From the NCBI RefSeq assembly GCF_963678635.1, contig NC_087065.1, positions 78,501,396 to 78,565,395 of the forward strand: 64,000 nucleotides of DNA. Direction: 5' to 3'. Positions within the stretch are counted from its first letter, which is position 1. Each line of letters begins with the position of its first letter. The translations under genes and the position numbers were made by a program. Below are positions 53,201 to 64,000 of this stretch, in pieces. The notes beneath the pieces are model-generated. The model had not been told where the DNA came from, did no database searches, and saw only the letters and a list, made by a program, of their open reading frames with translations. Origin of the DNA: Symsagittifera roscoffensis. Lineage: Eukaryota; Xenacoelomorpha; Acoela; Convolutidae.

Positions 53201-56200
53201 TCCACTCTCAGAGCTATAACTGCCAGATGATGTGATCTTTTTTCTATTGAACTAGACCTAATGGTAGGTTACCCACTCTCAGAGCTACAACTGCCAGATG
53301 ATGTGATATTTTTTCTATTGAACTAGACGTAATTGTACGGTATCAATTCCCAGAGCTATAACTTCCAGATGATCTGATCCTTTTTTTTAAACTAAACGTA
53401 ATGGTAGGGTATCCACTCTCAGAGCTACAACTGCCAGATGATGTGATCTTTTTTCTACTGAACTAAACGTAATGGTAGGGTATCCACTCTCAGAGCTACA
53501 ACAGCCAGATGATGTGATCTTTTTTCTATTGAACTAGACGTAATTGTACGGTATCAATTCCCAGAGCTATAACTTCCAGATGATCTGATCCTTTTTTTTA
53601 AACTAAACGTAATGGTAGGGTATCCACTCTCAGAGCTACAACTGCCAGATGATGTGATCTTTTTTCTACTGAACTAGACGTAATGATAGGGTATCCACTC
53701 TCAGAGCTACAACAGCCAGATTATGTGATCTATTTTCTATTGAACTAGACGTAATTGTACGGTATCCACTCCCAGAGCTACAACTGCCAGATGATTAGAA
53801 AAATTTTCTATTGAACTAGACGTAACGGTAGGGTATCCAATCTCAGCGCTACAGCTGGCAGATAATTTGATCTTTTTTTTTGAAATAGACGTAATGGTAG
53901 GGTATTCACTCTCAGAGCTACAACTTTCAGATGATTTGATCTTTTTTTTCTATTGAACTAGGCGCAATGGTAGGGTATCCACTCTAGGAGCTACAACTGC
54001 CAGATGATGTGATCTTTTTTCTATTGAACTAGACGTAATGATAGGGTATCCACTCTAGGAGCTACAACTGCCAGATGATGTGATCTTTTTTCTATTGAAC
54101 TAGACGTAATGGTAGTGTATCAACTCTCAGAGCTACAACTGCCAGATGATGTGATCTTTTTTTCTATTGAACTAGACTTAATGGTGGAGTATCCACTGTC
54201 AGAGCTACAACTGGCAGATGATGTGATCTTTTTTTTTTTGAAATAGACGTAATGGTAGTGTATCCACTCCCAGAGCTACAACTGCCAGATGATGTAACCT
54301 TTTTTCTATTGAACTAGACATAATAGTAGTGCATCCACTCTCAGAGCTATAACTGCCAGATGATGTGATCTTTTTTCTTTTGAACTAGACGTAATGGTAG
54401 TGTATCAACTCTCAGAGCTACAACTGCCAGATGATGTGATCTTTTTTTCTATTGAACTAGACTTAATGGTGGAGTATCCACTGTCAGAGCTACAACTGGC
54501 AGATGATGTGATCTTTTTTTTTGAAATAGACGTAATGGTAGTGTATCCACTCCCAGAGCTACAACTGCCAGATGATGTAACCTTTTTTCTATTGAACTAG
54601 ACATAATAGTAGTGTATCCACTCCCAGAGCTACAACTGCCAGATGATTAGAAAAATTTTCTATTGAACTAGACGTAACGGTAGGGTATCCAATCTCAGCG
54701 CTACAGCTGGCAGATAATTTGATCTTTTTTCTTTTGAAATAGACGTAATGGTAGGGTATTCACTCTCAGAGCTACAACTTTCAGATGATTTGATCTTTTT
54801 TTTTCTATTGAACTAGGCGCAATGGTAGGGTATCCACTCTAGGAGCTACAACTGCCAGATGATGTGATCTTTTTTCTTTTGAAATAGACGTAATGGTAGG
54901 GTATGCACTCTTAGAACTACAACTGCCAGATGATGTGATCTTTTTTCTATTGAACTAGACGTAATGATAGGGTATCCACTCTAGGAGCTACAACTGCCAG
55001 TTGATGTGATTTTTTTTTCTTTTGAACTAGACGTAATGGTAGTGTATCCACTCTCAGAGCTACAACTGCCAGATGATGTGATCTTTTTTCTATTGAACTA
55101 GACGTAATGGTAGTGTATCAACTCTCAGAGCTACAACTGTCAGATGATGTGATCTTTTTTTCTATTGAACTAGACTTAATGGTGGAGTATCCACTGTCAG
55201 AGCTACAACTGGCAGATGATGTGATCTTTTTTTTTGAAATAGACGTAATGGTAGTGTATCCACTCCCAGAGCTACAACTGCCAGATGATGTAACCTTTTT
55301 TCTATTGAACTAGACATAATAGTAGTGCATCCACTCTCAGAGCTATAACTGCCAGATGATGTGATCTTTTTTCTTTTGAACTAGACGTAATGGTAGTGTA
55401 TCCACCCTCAGAGCTACAACTGCCAGATAATGTGATCTATATTCTTTCGAACTAGAAGAAATGGTAGGGTATCCATTCTCAGAGCTACCACTGCCAGATG
55501 ATGTGATCTTTTTTCCATTGAACTAGACATAATAGTAGTGTATCCACTCTCAGAGCTATAACTGCCAGATGATGTGATCTTTTTTCTATTGAACTAGACC
55601 TAATGTAGGGTATCTACTCTCAGAGCTACAACTGCCAGATGATGTGATATTTTTTCTATTGAACTAGACGTAATGGTAGGGTATCCACTCTCAGAGATAC
55701 AACTGCCAGATGATGTGATCTTTTTTCTATTGAACTAGACGTAATGATAGGTTATCCACTCTCAGAGCTACAACAGCCAGATTATGTGATCTATTTTCTA
55801 TTGAATTAGACGTAATTGTACGGTATCCATTCCCAGAGCTACCACTGCCAGATGATGTGATCTTTTTTTCCATTGAACTAGACATAATAGTAGTGTATCC
55901 ACTCTCAGAGCTATAACTGCCAGATGATGTGATATTTTTTCTATTGAACTAGACGTAATGGTAGGGTATCCACTCTCAGAGCTACAACTGCCAGATGATG
56001 TGATATTTTTTCTATTGAACTAGACGTAATGGTAGGGTATCCACTCTCAGAGCTACAACTGCCAGATGATGTGATCTTTTTTCTATTGAACTAGACGTAA
56101 TGATAGGTTATCCACTCTCAGAGCTACAACAGCCAGATTATGTGATCTATTTTCTATTGAATTAGACGTAATTGTACGGTATCCACTCCCAGAGCTACAA

Positions 56201-59200
56201 CTGCCAGATGATAACAAAATTTTTCTATTGAACTAAACGTAATGGTAGGGTATCCATTCTCAGAGCTACAACTGCCAGATGATGTGAATGTGATCTTTTT
56301 TCTATTTAACTAGACGTAACGGTAGGGTATCCACTCTCAGCGCTACAACTGCGAGATGATTTGATCTTTTTTCTATTGAACTAGGCGCAATGGTAGGGTA
56401 TCCACTCTAGGAGCTACAACTGCGAGATGATGTGATCTTTTTTCTTTTGAAATAGACGTAATGGTAGGGTATCCACTCTCAGAGTTACAACTGCCAGATG
56501 ATGTGATCTTTTTTCTATTGAACTAGACGTAATGATAGGGTATCCACTCTAGGAGTTACAACTGCCAGTTGTTGTGATCTTTTTTTTCTTTTGAACTAGA
56601 CATAATGGTAGTGTATCCACTCTCAGAGCTACAACTGCCAGATGATGTGATCTTTTTTCTATTGAACTAGACGTAATGGTAGTGTATCAACTCTCAGAGC
56701 TACAACTGCCAGATGATTACAAAATTTTTCTATTGAACTAAACGTAATGGTAGGGTATCCATTCTCAGAGCTACAACTGCCAGATGATGTGAATGTGATC
56801 TTTTTTCTATTTAACTAGACGTAACGGTAGGGTATCCACTCTCAGCGCTACAACTGCGAGATGATTTGATCTTTTTTCTATTGAACTAGGCGCAATGGTA
56901 GGGTATCCACTCTAGGAGCTACAACTGCGAGATGATGTGATCTTTTTTCTTTTGAAATAGACGTAATGGTAGGGTATCCACTCTCAGAGCTACAACTGCA
57001 AGATGATGTGATCTTTTTTCTATTGAACTAGACGTAATGATAGGGTATCCACTCTAGGAGTTACAACTGCCAGTTGTTGTGATCTTTTTTTTCTTTTGAA
57101 CTAGACATAATGGTAGTGTATCCACTCTCAGAGCTACAACTGCCAGATGATGTGATCTTTTTTCTATTGAACTAGACGTAATGGTAGTGTATCAACTCTC
57201 AGAGCTACAACTGCCAGATGATTACAAAATTTTTCTATTGAACTAAACGTAATGGTAGGGTATCCATTCTCAGAGCTACAACTGCCAGATGATGTGAATG
57301 TGATCTTTTTTCTATTTAACTAGACGTAACGGTAGGGTATCCACTCTCAGCGCTACAGCTGGCAGATAATGTGATCTTTTTTCTTTTGAAATAGACGTAA
57401 TGGTAGGGTATCCACTCTCAGAGCTACAACTGCGAGATGATTTGATCTTTTTTCTATTGAACTAGGCGCAATGGTAGGGTATCCACTCTAGGAGCTACAA
57501 CTGCGAGATGATGTGATCTTTTTTCTTTTGAAATAGACGTAATGGTAGGGTATCCACTCTCAGAGCTACAACTGCCAGATGATGTGATCTTTTTTCTATT
57601 GAACTAGACGTAATGATAGGGTTCCACTCTAGGAGTTACAACTGCCAGTTGTTGTGATCTTTTTTTCTTTTGAACTAGACATAATGGTAGTGTATCCACT
57701 CTCAGAGCTACAACTGCCAGATGATGTGATCTTTTTTCTATTGAACTAGACGTAATGGTAGTGTATCAACTCTCAGAGCTACAACTGCCAGATGATGTGA
57801 TCTTTTTTTCTATTGAACTAGACTTAATGGTGGGGTATCCACTGTCAGAGCTACAACTGGCAGATGATGTGATCTTTTTTCTGTGGAACTAGACGTAATG
57901 GTAGCGTATCCACTCTCAGAGCTACAACTGCCTGATGATGTGATCTTTTTTCTTTTGAACTAGAAGTAAGGGTAGGATATCCACTCTCAGAGCTACAACT
58001 GCTAGATGATGTGATCGTTTTCCTATTGAACTAGACGTAATGGTAGTGTATCCATTCTCAGAGCCACAAATGCCAGATAATGTGATCTTTTTTTTCTTTT
58101 GAACTAGACGTAATGGTAGTGTATCCACCCTCTGAGCTACAAATGCCAGAAGATGTGATCTATTTTCTTTTGAACTAGAAGTAATGGTAGGGTATCCATT
58201 CTCAGAGCTACCACTGCCAGATGATGTGATATTTTTTCTAGGGAACTAGACGTAATGGTAGCGTATCCACTCTCAGAGCTACAACTGCCTGATGATGTGA
58301 TCTTTTTTCTTTTGAACTAGACGTAAGGGTAGGATATCCACTCTCAGAGCCACAAATGCCAGATAATGTGATCTTTTTTTTCTTTTGAACTAGACGTAAT
58401 GGTAGTGTATCCACCCTCAGAGCTACAAATGCCAGAAGATGTGATCTATTATCTTTTGAACTAGAAGTAATGGTAGGGTATCCATTCTCAGAGCTACCAC
58501 TGCCATATGATGTGATATTTTTTCTATTGAACTAGACGTAATGGTAGTGTATCAACTCTCAGAGCTACAACTGCCAGATGATGTGATCTTTTTTTTCTAT
58601 TGAACTAGACTTAATGGTGGAGTATCCACTGTCAGAGCTACAACTGACAGATGATGTGATCTTTTATTTGAAATAGACGTAATGGTAGTGTATCCACTCC
58701 CAGAGCTACAACTGCCAGATGATGTAATCTTTTTTCTATTGAACAAGACATCTTAGTAGTGCATCCCCTCTCAGAGCTATAACTGCCAGATGATGTGATC
58801 TATATTCTTTTGAACTAGAAGTAATGGTAGGGTATTCGTTCTCAGAGCTACCACTGCCAGATGATGCGATCTTTTTTCTATTGAACTAGAAGTAATGGTA
58901 GGGTATTCATTCTCAGAGCTACCACTGCCAGATGATGTGATCTTTTTTCTATTGAACTAGACATAATAGTAGTGTATCCACTCTCAGAGCTATAACTGCC
59001 AGATGATGTGATCTTTTTTCTATTGAACTAGACCTAATGTAGGATATCCACTCTCAGAGCTACAACTGCCAGATGATGTGATCTTTTTTTTCTATTGAAC
59101 TAGACTTAATGGTGGAGTATCCACTGTCAGAGCTACAACTGGCAGATGATGTGATCTTTTATTTGAAATAGACGTAATGGTAGTGTATCCACTCCCAGAG

Positions 59201-61978
59201 CTACAACTGCCAGATGATGTAATCTTTTTTCTATTGAACTAGACATAATAGTAGTGCATCCCCTCTCAGAGCTATAACTGCCAGATGATGTGATCTATAT
59301 TCTTTTGAACTAGAAGTAATGGTAGGGTATTCATTCTCAGAGCTACCACTGCCAGATGATGCGATCTTTTTTCTATTGAACTAGAAGTAATGGTAGGGTA
59401 TTCATTCTCAGAGCTACCACTGCCAGATGATGTGATCTTTTTTCTATTGAACTAGACATAATAGTAGTGTATCCACTCTCAGAGCTATAACTGCCAGATG
59501 ATGTGATCTTTTTTCTATTGAACTAGACCTAATGTAGGGTATCCACTCTCAGAGCTACAACTGCCAGATGATGTGATATTTTTTCTTTTGAACTAGAAGT
59601 AATGGTAGGGTATTCATTCTCAGAGCTACCACTGCCAGATGATGCGATCTTTTTTCTATTGAACTAGAAGTAATGGTAGGGTATTCATTCTCAGAGCTAC
59701 CACTGCCAGATGATGTGATCTTTTTTTCTATTGAACTAGACATAATAGTAGTGTATCCACTCTCAGAGCTATAACTGCCAGATGATGTGATCTTTTTTCT
59801 ATTGAACTAGACCTAATGTAGGGTATCTATTCTCAGCGCTACAGCTGGCAGATAATGTGATCTTTTTTCTTTTGAAAAAGACGTAATGGTAGGGTATCCA
59901 CTCTCAGAGCTACAACTGCCAGATGATGTGATCTTTTATTTGAAATAGACGTAATGGTAGTGTATCCACTCCCAGAGCTACAACTGCCAGATGATGTAAT
60001 CTTTTTTCTATTGAACTAGACATAATAGTAGTGCATCCCCTCTCAGAGCTATAACTGCCAGATGATGTGATCTATATTCTTTTGAACTAGAAGTAATGGT
60101 AGGGTATTCATTCTCAGAGCTACCACTGCCAGATGATGCGATCTTTTTTCTATTGAACTAGAAGTAATGGTAGGGTATTCATTCTCAGAGCTACCACTGC
60201 CAGATGATGTGATCTTTTTTCTATTGAACTAGACATAATAGTAGTGTATCCACTCTCAGAGCTACAACTGCCAGATGATGTAATCTTTTTTCTATTGAAC
60301 TAGACATAATAGTAGTGCATCCCCTCTCAGAGCTATAACTTCCAGATGATGTGATCTATATTCTTTTGAACTAGAAGTAATGGTAGGGTATTCATTCTCA
60401 GAGCTACCACTGCCAGATGATGCGATCTTTTTTCTATTGAACTAGAAGTAATGGTAGGGTATCCACTCTCAGAGCTACAACTGCCAGATGATGTGATCTT
60501 TTTTCTATTGAACTAGACGTAATGATAGGGTATCCACTCTAGGAGCTACAACTGCCAGTTGATGTGATCTTTTTTCTTTTGAACTAGACATAATGGTAGT
60601 GTATCCACTCTCAGAGTTACAACTGCCAGAAGATGTGATCTTTTTTCTATTGAACTAGACCTAATGGCAGTGTATCAACTCTCAGAGCTACAACTGCCAG
60701 ATGATGTGATCTTTTTTTTCTATTGAACTAGACTTAATGGTGGGGTATCCACTGTCAGAGCTACAACTGGCAGATGATGTGATCTTTTTTCTATCGAACT
60801 AGACGTAATGGTAGCGTATCCACTCTCAGAGCTACAACTGCCTGATGATGTGAATCTTTTTTTTTGAACTAGACGTAATGGTAGCGTGTCCACTCTCAGA
60901 GCTACAACTGGCAGATGATGTGATCTTTTTTCTTTTGAACTAGACATAATGGTAGTGTATCTATTCTCAGAGCCACAAATGCCAGATGATGTGATCTTTT
61001 TTTTTTGAACTTGACGTAATGGTAGTGTATCCATCCTCAGAGCTACAATTGCCAGAAGATGTGATCTATTTTCTTTTGAACTAGAAGTAATGGTAGGATA
61101 TCCACTCTCAGAGCTACAACTGCCAGATGATAAGATCTTTTTCAATTGAACTAGGCGTAATGGTAGTGTATCCACTTTCAGAGCTACAACTGCCAGATGA
61201 TTTGATCTTTTTTCTTTTGAACTAGACGCAATGGTAGAGTATCCACTCTAGGAGCTAAAACTGCCAGATGATGTGATCTTTTTTTTGGAATAGACGTAAT
61301 GGTAGGATATCCACTCTCAGAGCTACAACTGCCAGATGATGTGATCTTTTTCAATTGAACTAGGCGTAATGGTAGTGTATCCACTTTCAAAGCTACAACT
61401 GCCAGATGATTTGATCTTTTTTCTTTTGAACTAGACGCAATGGTAGCGTGTCCACTCTCAGAGCTACAACTGGCAGATGATGTGATCTTTTTTCTTTTGA
61501 ACTAGACATAATGGTACTGTATCTACTCTAGGAGCTTTAACTGCCAGTTGATGTGATCTTTTTTCTATTGAACTAGACGTAATGGTAGGGTATCTACTCT
61601 CAAAGCTACAACCGCCAGATGATGTAATCTTTTTTCTATTGAACTAGAAGTAATGGTAGGGTATCCACTTTCAGAGCTACAACTGCCAGATGGTGTGATT
61701 TTTTTTCTATTGAACTAGACGTAATTGTACGGTATCCATTCCCAGAGCTATAACAGCCAGATGATTTGATCTTTTTTCTTTTGAACTAGACGCAATGGTA
61801 GAGTATCCACTCTAGGAGCTACAACTGTCAGATGATGTGATCTTTTTTTTGGAATAGACGTAATGGTAGGGTATCCACTCTCAGAGCTACAACTGCCAGA
61901 TGATGTGTTTTTTTTTCTATTGAGTTAGACGTAATGGTATTGTATCAACTCTAAGAGCTACAACTGCCAGATGATGTG

Positions 61979-64000
61979 ATCTTTTTCAATTGAACTAGGC
62001 GTAATGGTAGTGTATCCACTCTCAGAGCTACAATTGCCAGTTGATGTGATCTTTTTTCTATTGAACCAGACGTAATGGTAAGGTATCCACTCTAGGAGCT
62101 ACAACTGCCAGATGATGTGACCTTTTTTCTTTTGAAATAGACGTAATGGTAGGATATCCACTCTCAGAGCTACAACTGCCAGATGATTTGATCTTTTTTT
62201 TATTGAACTAGACGTAATTGTAGGGTATCCACTCTAGGAGCTTTAACTGCCAGTTGATGTGATCTTTTTTCTGTTGAACTAGACGTAATGGTAGGGTATC
62301 CACTCTCAGAGCTACAACTGCCAGAAGATGTGATCTATTTTCTTTTGAACTAGAAGTAATGGTAATGTATCCCTTCTCAGAGCTACCACTGCCAGATGAT
62401 GTGATCTTTTTTCTATTGAATTAGACATAATAGTAGTGTATCCACTCTCAGAGCTATAACTGCCAGTTGATGTGATCTTTTTTCTATTGAACTAGACCTA
62501 ATGGTAGGGTATCCACTTTCATAGCTACAACTGCCAGATGGTGTGATCTTTTTTCTATTGAACTAGACGTAATGGTAGGGTATCCACTCTCAGAGCTACA
62601 ACTGCCAGATGATGTGATCTTTTTTCTATTGAATTAGACATAATGATAGGGTATCCATTCTCAGAGCTACAACAGCCAGATTTTGTGATCTATTTTCTAT
62701 TGAACTAGACGTAATTGTACGGTATCCATTCCCAGAGCTATAACTGCCAGATGATTTGATCTTTTTTCTTTTGGAATAGACGTAATGGTATTGTATCAAC
62801 TCTCAGAGCTACAACTGCCAGATGATGTGATCTTTTTCAATTGAACTAGGCGTAATGGTAGTGTATCCACTCTCAGAGCTACAACTGCCAGTTGATGTGA
62901 TCTTTTTTCTATTGAACCAGACGTAATGGTAGGGTATCCACTCTAGGAGCTACAACTGCCAGATGATGTGAACTTTTTTCTTTTGAAATAGACGTAATGG
63001 TATAGGATATCCACTCTCAGAGCTACAACTGCCAGATGATTTGATCTTTTTTTTATTGAACTAGACGTAATGGTAGGGTATCCACTCTAGGAGCTTTAAC
63101 TGCCAGTTGATGTGATCTTTTTTCTATTGAATTAGATGTAATGGTAGGGTATCCACTCTCAGAGCTACAACTGCCAGAAGATGTGATCTATTTTCTTTTG
63201 AACTAGAAGAAATGGTAATGTATCCATTCTCAGAGCTACCACTGCCAGGTGATGTGATCTTTTTTCTATTGAACTAGACATAATAGTAGTGTATCCACTC
63301 TCAGAGCTATAACTGCCAGTTGATATGATCTTTAATCTATTGAACTAGACCTAATGGTAGGGTATCCACTTTCATAGCTACAACTGCCAGATGGTGTGAT
63401 CTTTTTTCTATTGAACTAGACGTAATGGTAGGGTATCCACTCTCAGAGCTACAACTGCCAGATGATGTGATCTTTTTTCTATTGAATTAGACATAATGAT
63501 AGGGTATCCATTCTCAGAGCTACAACAGCCAGATTTTGTGATCTATTTTCTATTGAACTAGACGCAATGGTAGAGTATCCACTCTAGGAGCTACAACTGC
63601 CAGATGATGTGATCTTTTTTCTTTTGGAATAGACGTAATGGTATTGTATCAACTCTCAGAGCTACAACTGCCAGATGATGTGATCTTTTTCAATTGAACT
63701 AGGCGTAATGGTAGTGTATCCACTCTCAGAGCTACAACTGCCAGTTGATGTAATCTTTTTTCTATTGAACCAGACGTAATGGTAGGGTATCCACTCTAGG
63801 AGCTACAACTGCCAGATGATGTGAACTTTTTTCTTTTGAAATAGACGTAATGGTAGGATATCCACTCTCAGAGCTACAACTGCCAGATGATTTGATCTTT
63901 TTTTATTGAACTAGACGTAATGGTAGGGTATCCACTCTAGGAGCTTTAACTGCCAGTTGATGTGATCTTTTTTCTATTGAATTAGATGTAATGGTAGGGT
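61979..64000. repeat. Twelve-monomer higher-order repeat at the right end of the satellite
   Basis: The rare variant CTTTTTCAATTGAACTAGGC occurs near 61981, 62832 and 63685, spaced 851-853 bp, about twelve monomers (852). The monomer types between follow nearly the same order each time. Confidence 0.75.

Larger units (their letters stand above)
39248..64000. repeat. 71-bp satellite DNA array, about 349 monomers, runs off the right edge
   Basis: Head-to-tail copies begin at 39248 and continue without interruption to the last base. The period is 71 bp (TGTGATC at 39251 and 39322). Conserved words in each monomer are GATGTGATC, a T-run of 5-9, TTGAACTAGACGTAATGG, TATCCACTCTCAGAGC and ACAACTGCCA. 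T-run length and a few positions vary, which defines sub-variants: CTAGGAG for CAGAG, AGATGATTAGAAAAATTT, GAAATAGACG, and GAAGTAAACG. Variants recur in ordered blocks, so the array has higher-order structure. No unrelated insertion was seen. All ORFs within it are by-products of the repeat, since 71 is not a multiple of three. Confidence 0.98.

Noticed and set aside
39414-61390. Many 60-150 codon frames in the satellite, mostly on the minus strand
   Set aside because: They are frame-shifted readings of the 71-bp monomer; the period is not a multiple of three, so the peptides repeat over three monomers and carry no independent coding signal.
39248-64000. CRISPR-like array
   Set aside because: There are no unique spacers; the whole 71-bp unit is repeated, and the context is a eukaryotic satellite.
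39248-64000. CENP-B box in the satellite monomer
   Set aside because: No sequence resembling the TTCG ... CGGG core was found in the monomer.

Overview
The window looks like animal nuclear DNA, probably from an invertebrate with a compact genome. There are no bacterial-style operons. Several short host-gene fragments have GT-AG introns of only about 30-60 bp, and most of the rest is repetitive. Short introns, an AT-rich host background and a large Ty3-type element of a lineage I associate with marine invertebrates make a larvacean tunicate my best guess, held at low confidence.

Layout. (1) 1-4963, minus strand: a Ty3-like LTR retrotransposon cut off by the left edge. Its Gag runs open to base 1 and carries a CCHC zinc knuckle. 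Its presumed 5' end sits in the first intron of a host gene whose exon 1 is at 5108-5265. (2) 5266-8308: intergenic DNA with a 420-bp non-autonomous DNA transposon (7165-7584) flanked by an 8-bp target duplication, followed by a degenerate repeat. (3) 8309-24201, minus strand: a complete 15.9-kb Ty3/gypsy element with 1377-bp LTRs that differ at only 6 positions by eye. Reading 5' to 3' on the minus strand it has a 1.9-kb leader with two tandem repeats, a small basic/acidic ORF, Gag-protease, reverse transcriptase, RNase H plus a long linker, integrase with a C-terminal macro-domain-like module, and two overlapping accessory ORFs of unknown function. Pol is broken by an in-frame TGA and by a frameshift that removes one zinc ligand of the integrase HHCC motif. 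(4) 24202-39247: host DNA with minus-strand coding pieces. The best is a seven-exon model at 25889-27483. There are also duplicated exons, a decayed exon copy, a dispersed repeat family and a diverged 1.3-kb tandem duplication. (5) 39248-64000: an uninterrupted array of a 71-bp satellite, about 349 copies, with nested higher-order repeats. It runs off the right edge.

How the parts work together. The only multi-gene functional unit is the 8309-24201 retrotransposon. Its Gag would form particles, its protease would mature them, RT/RNase H would copy the RNA and integrase would insert it. The macro-like tail and the 3' accessory ORFs are the parts not explained by the standard Ty3 plan. The host gene fragments share exon structure with one another, which suggests local gene duplication next to the satellite block.
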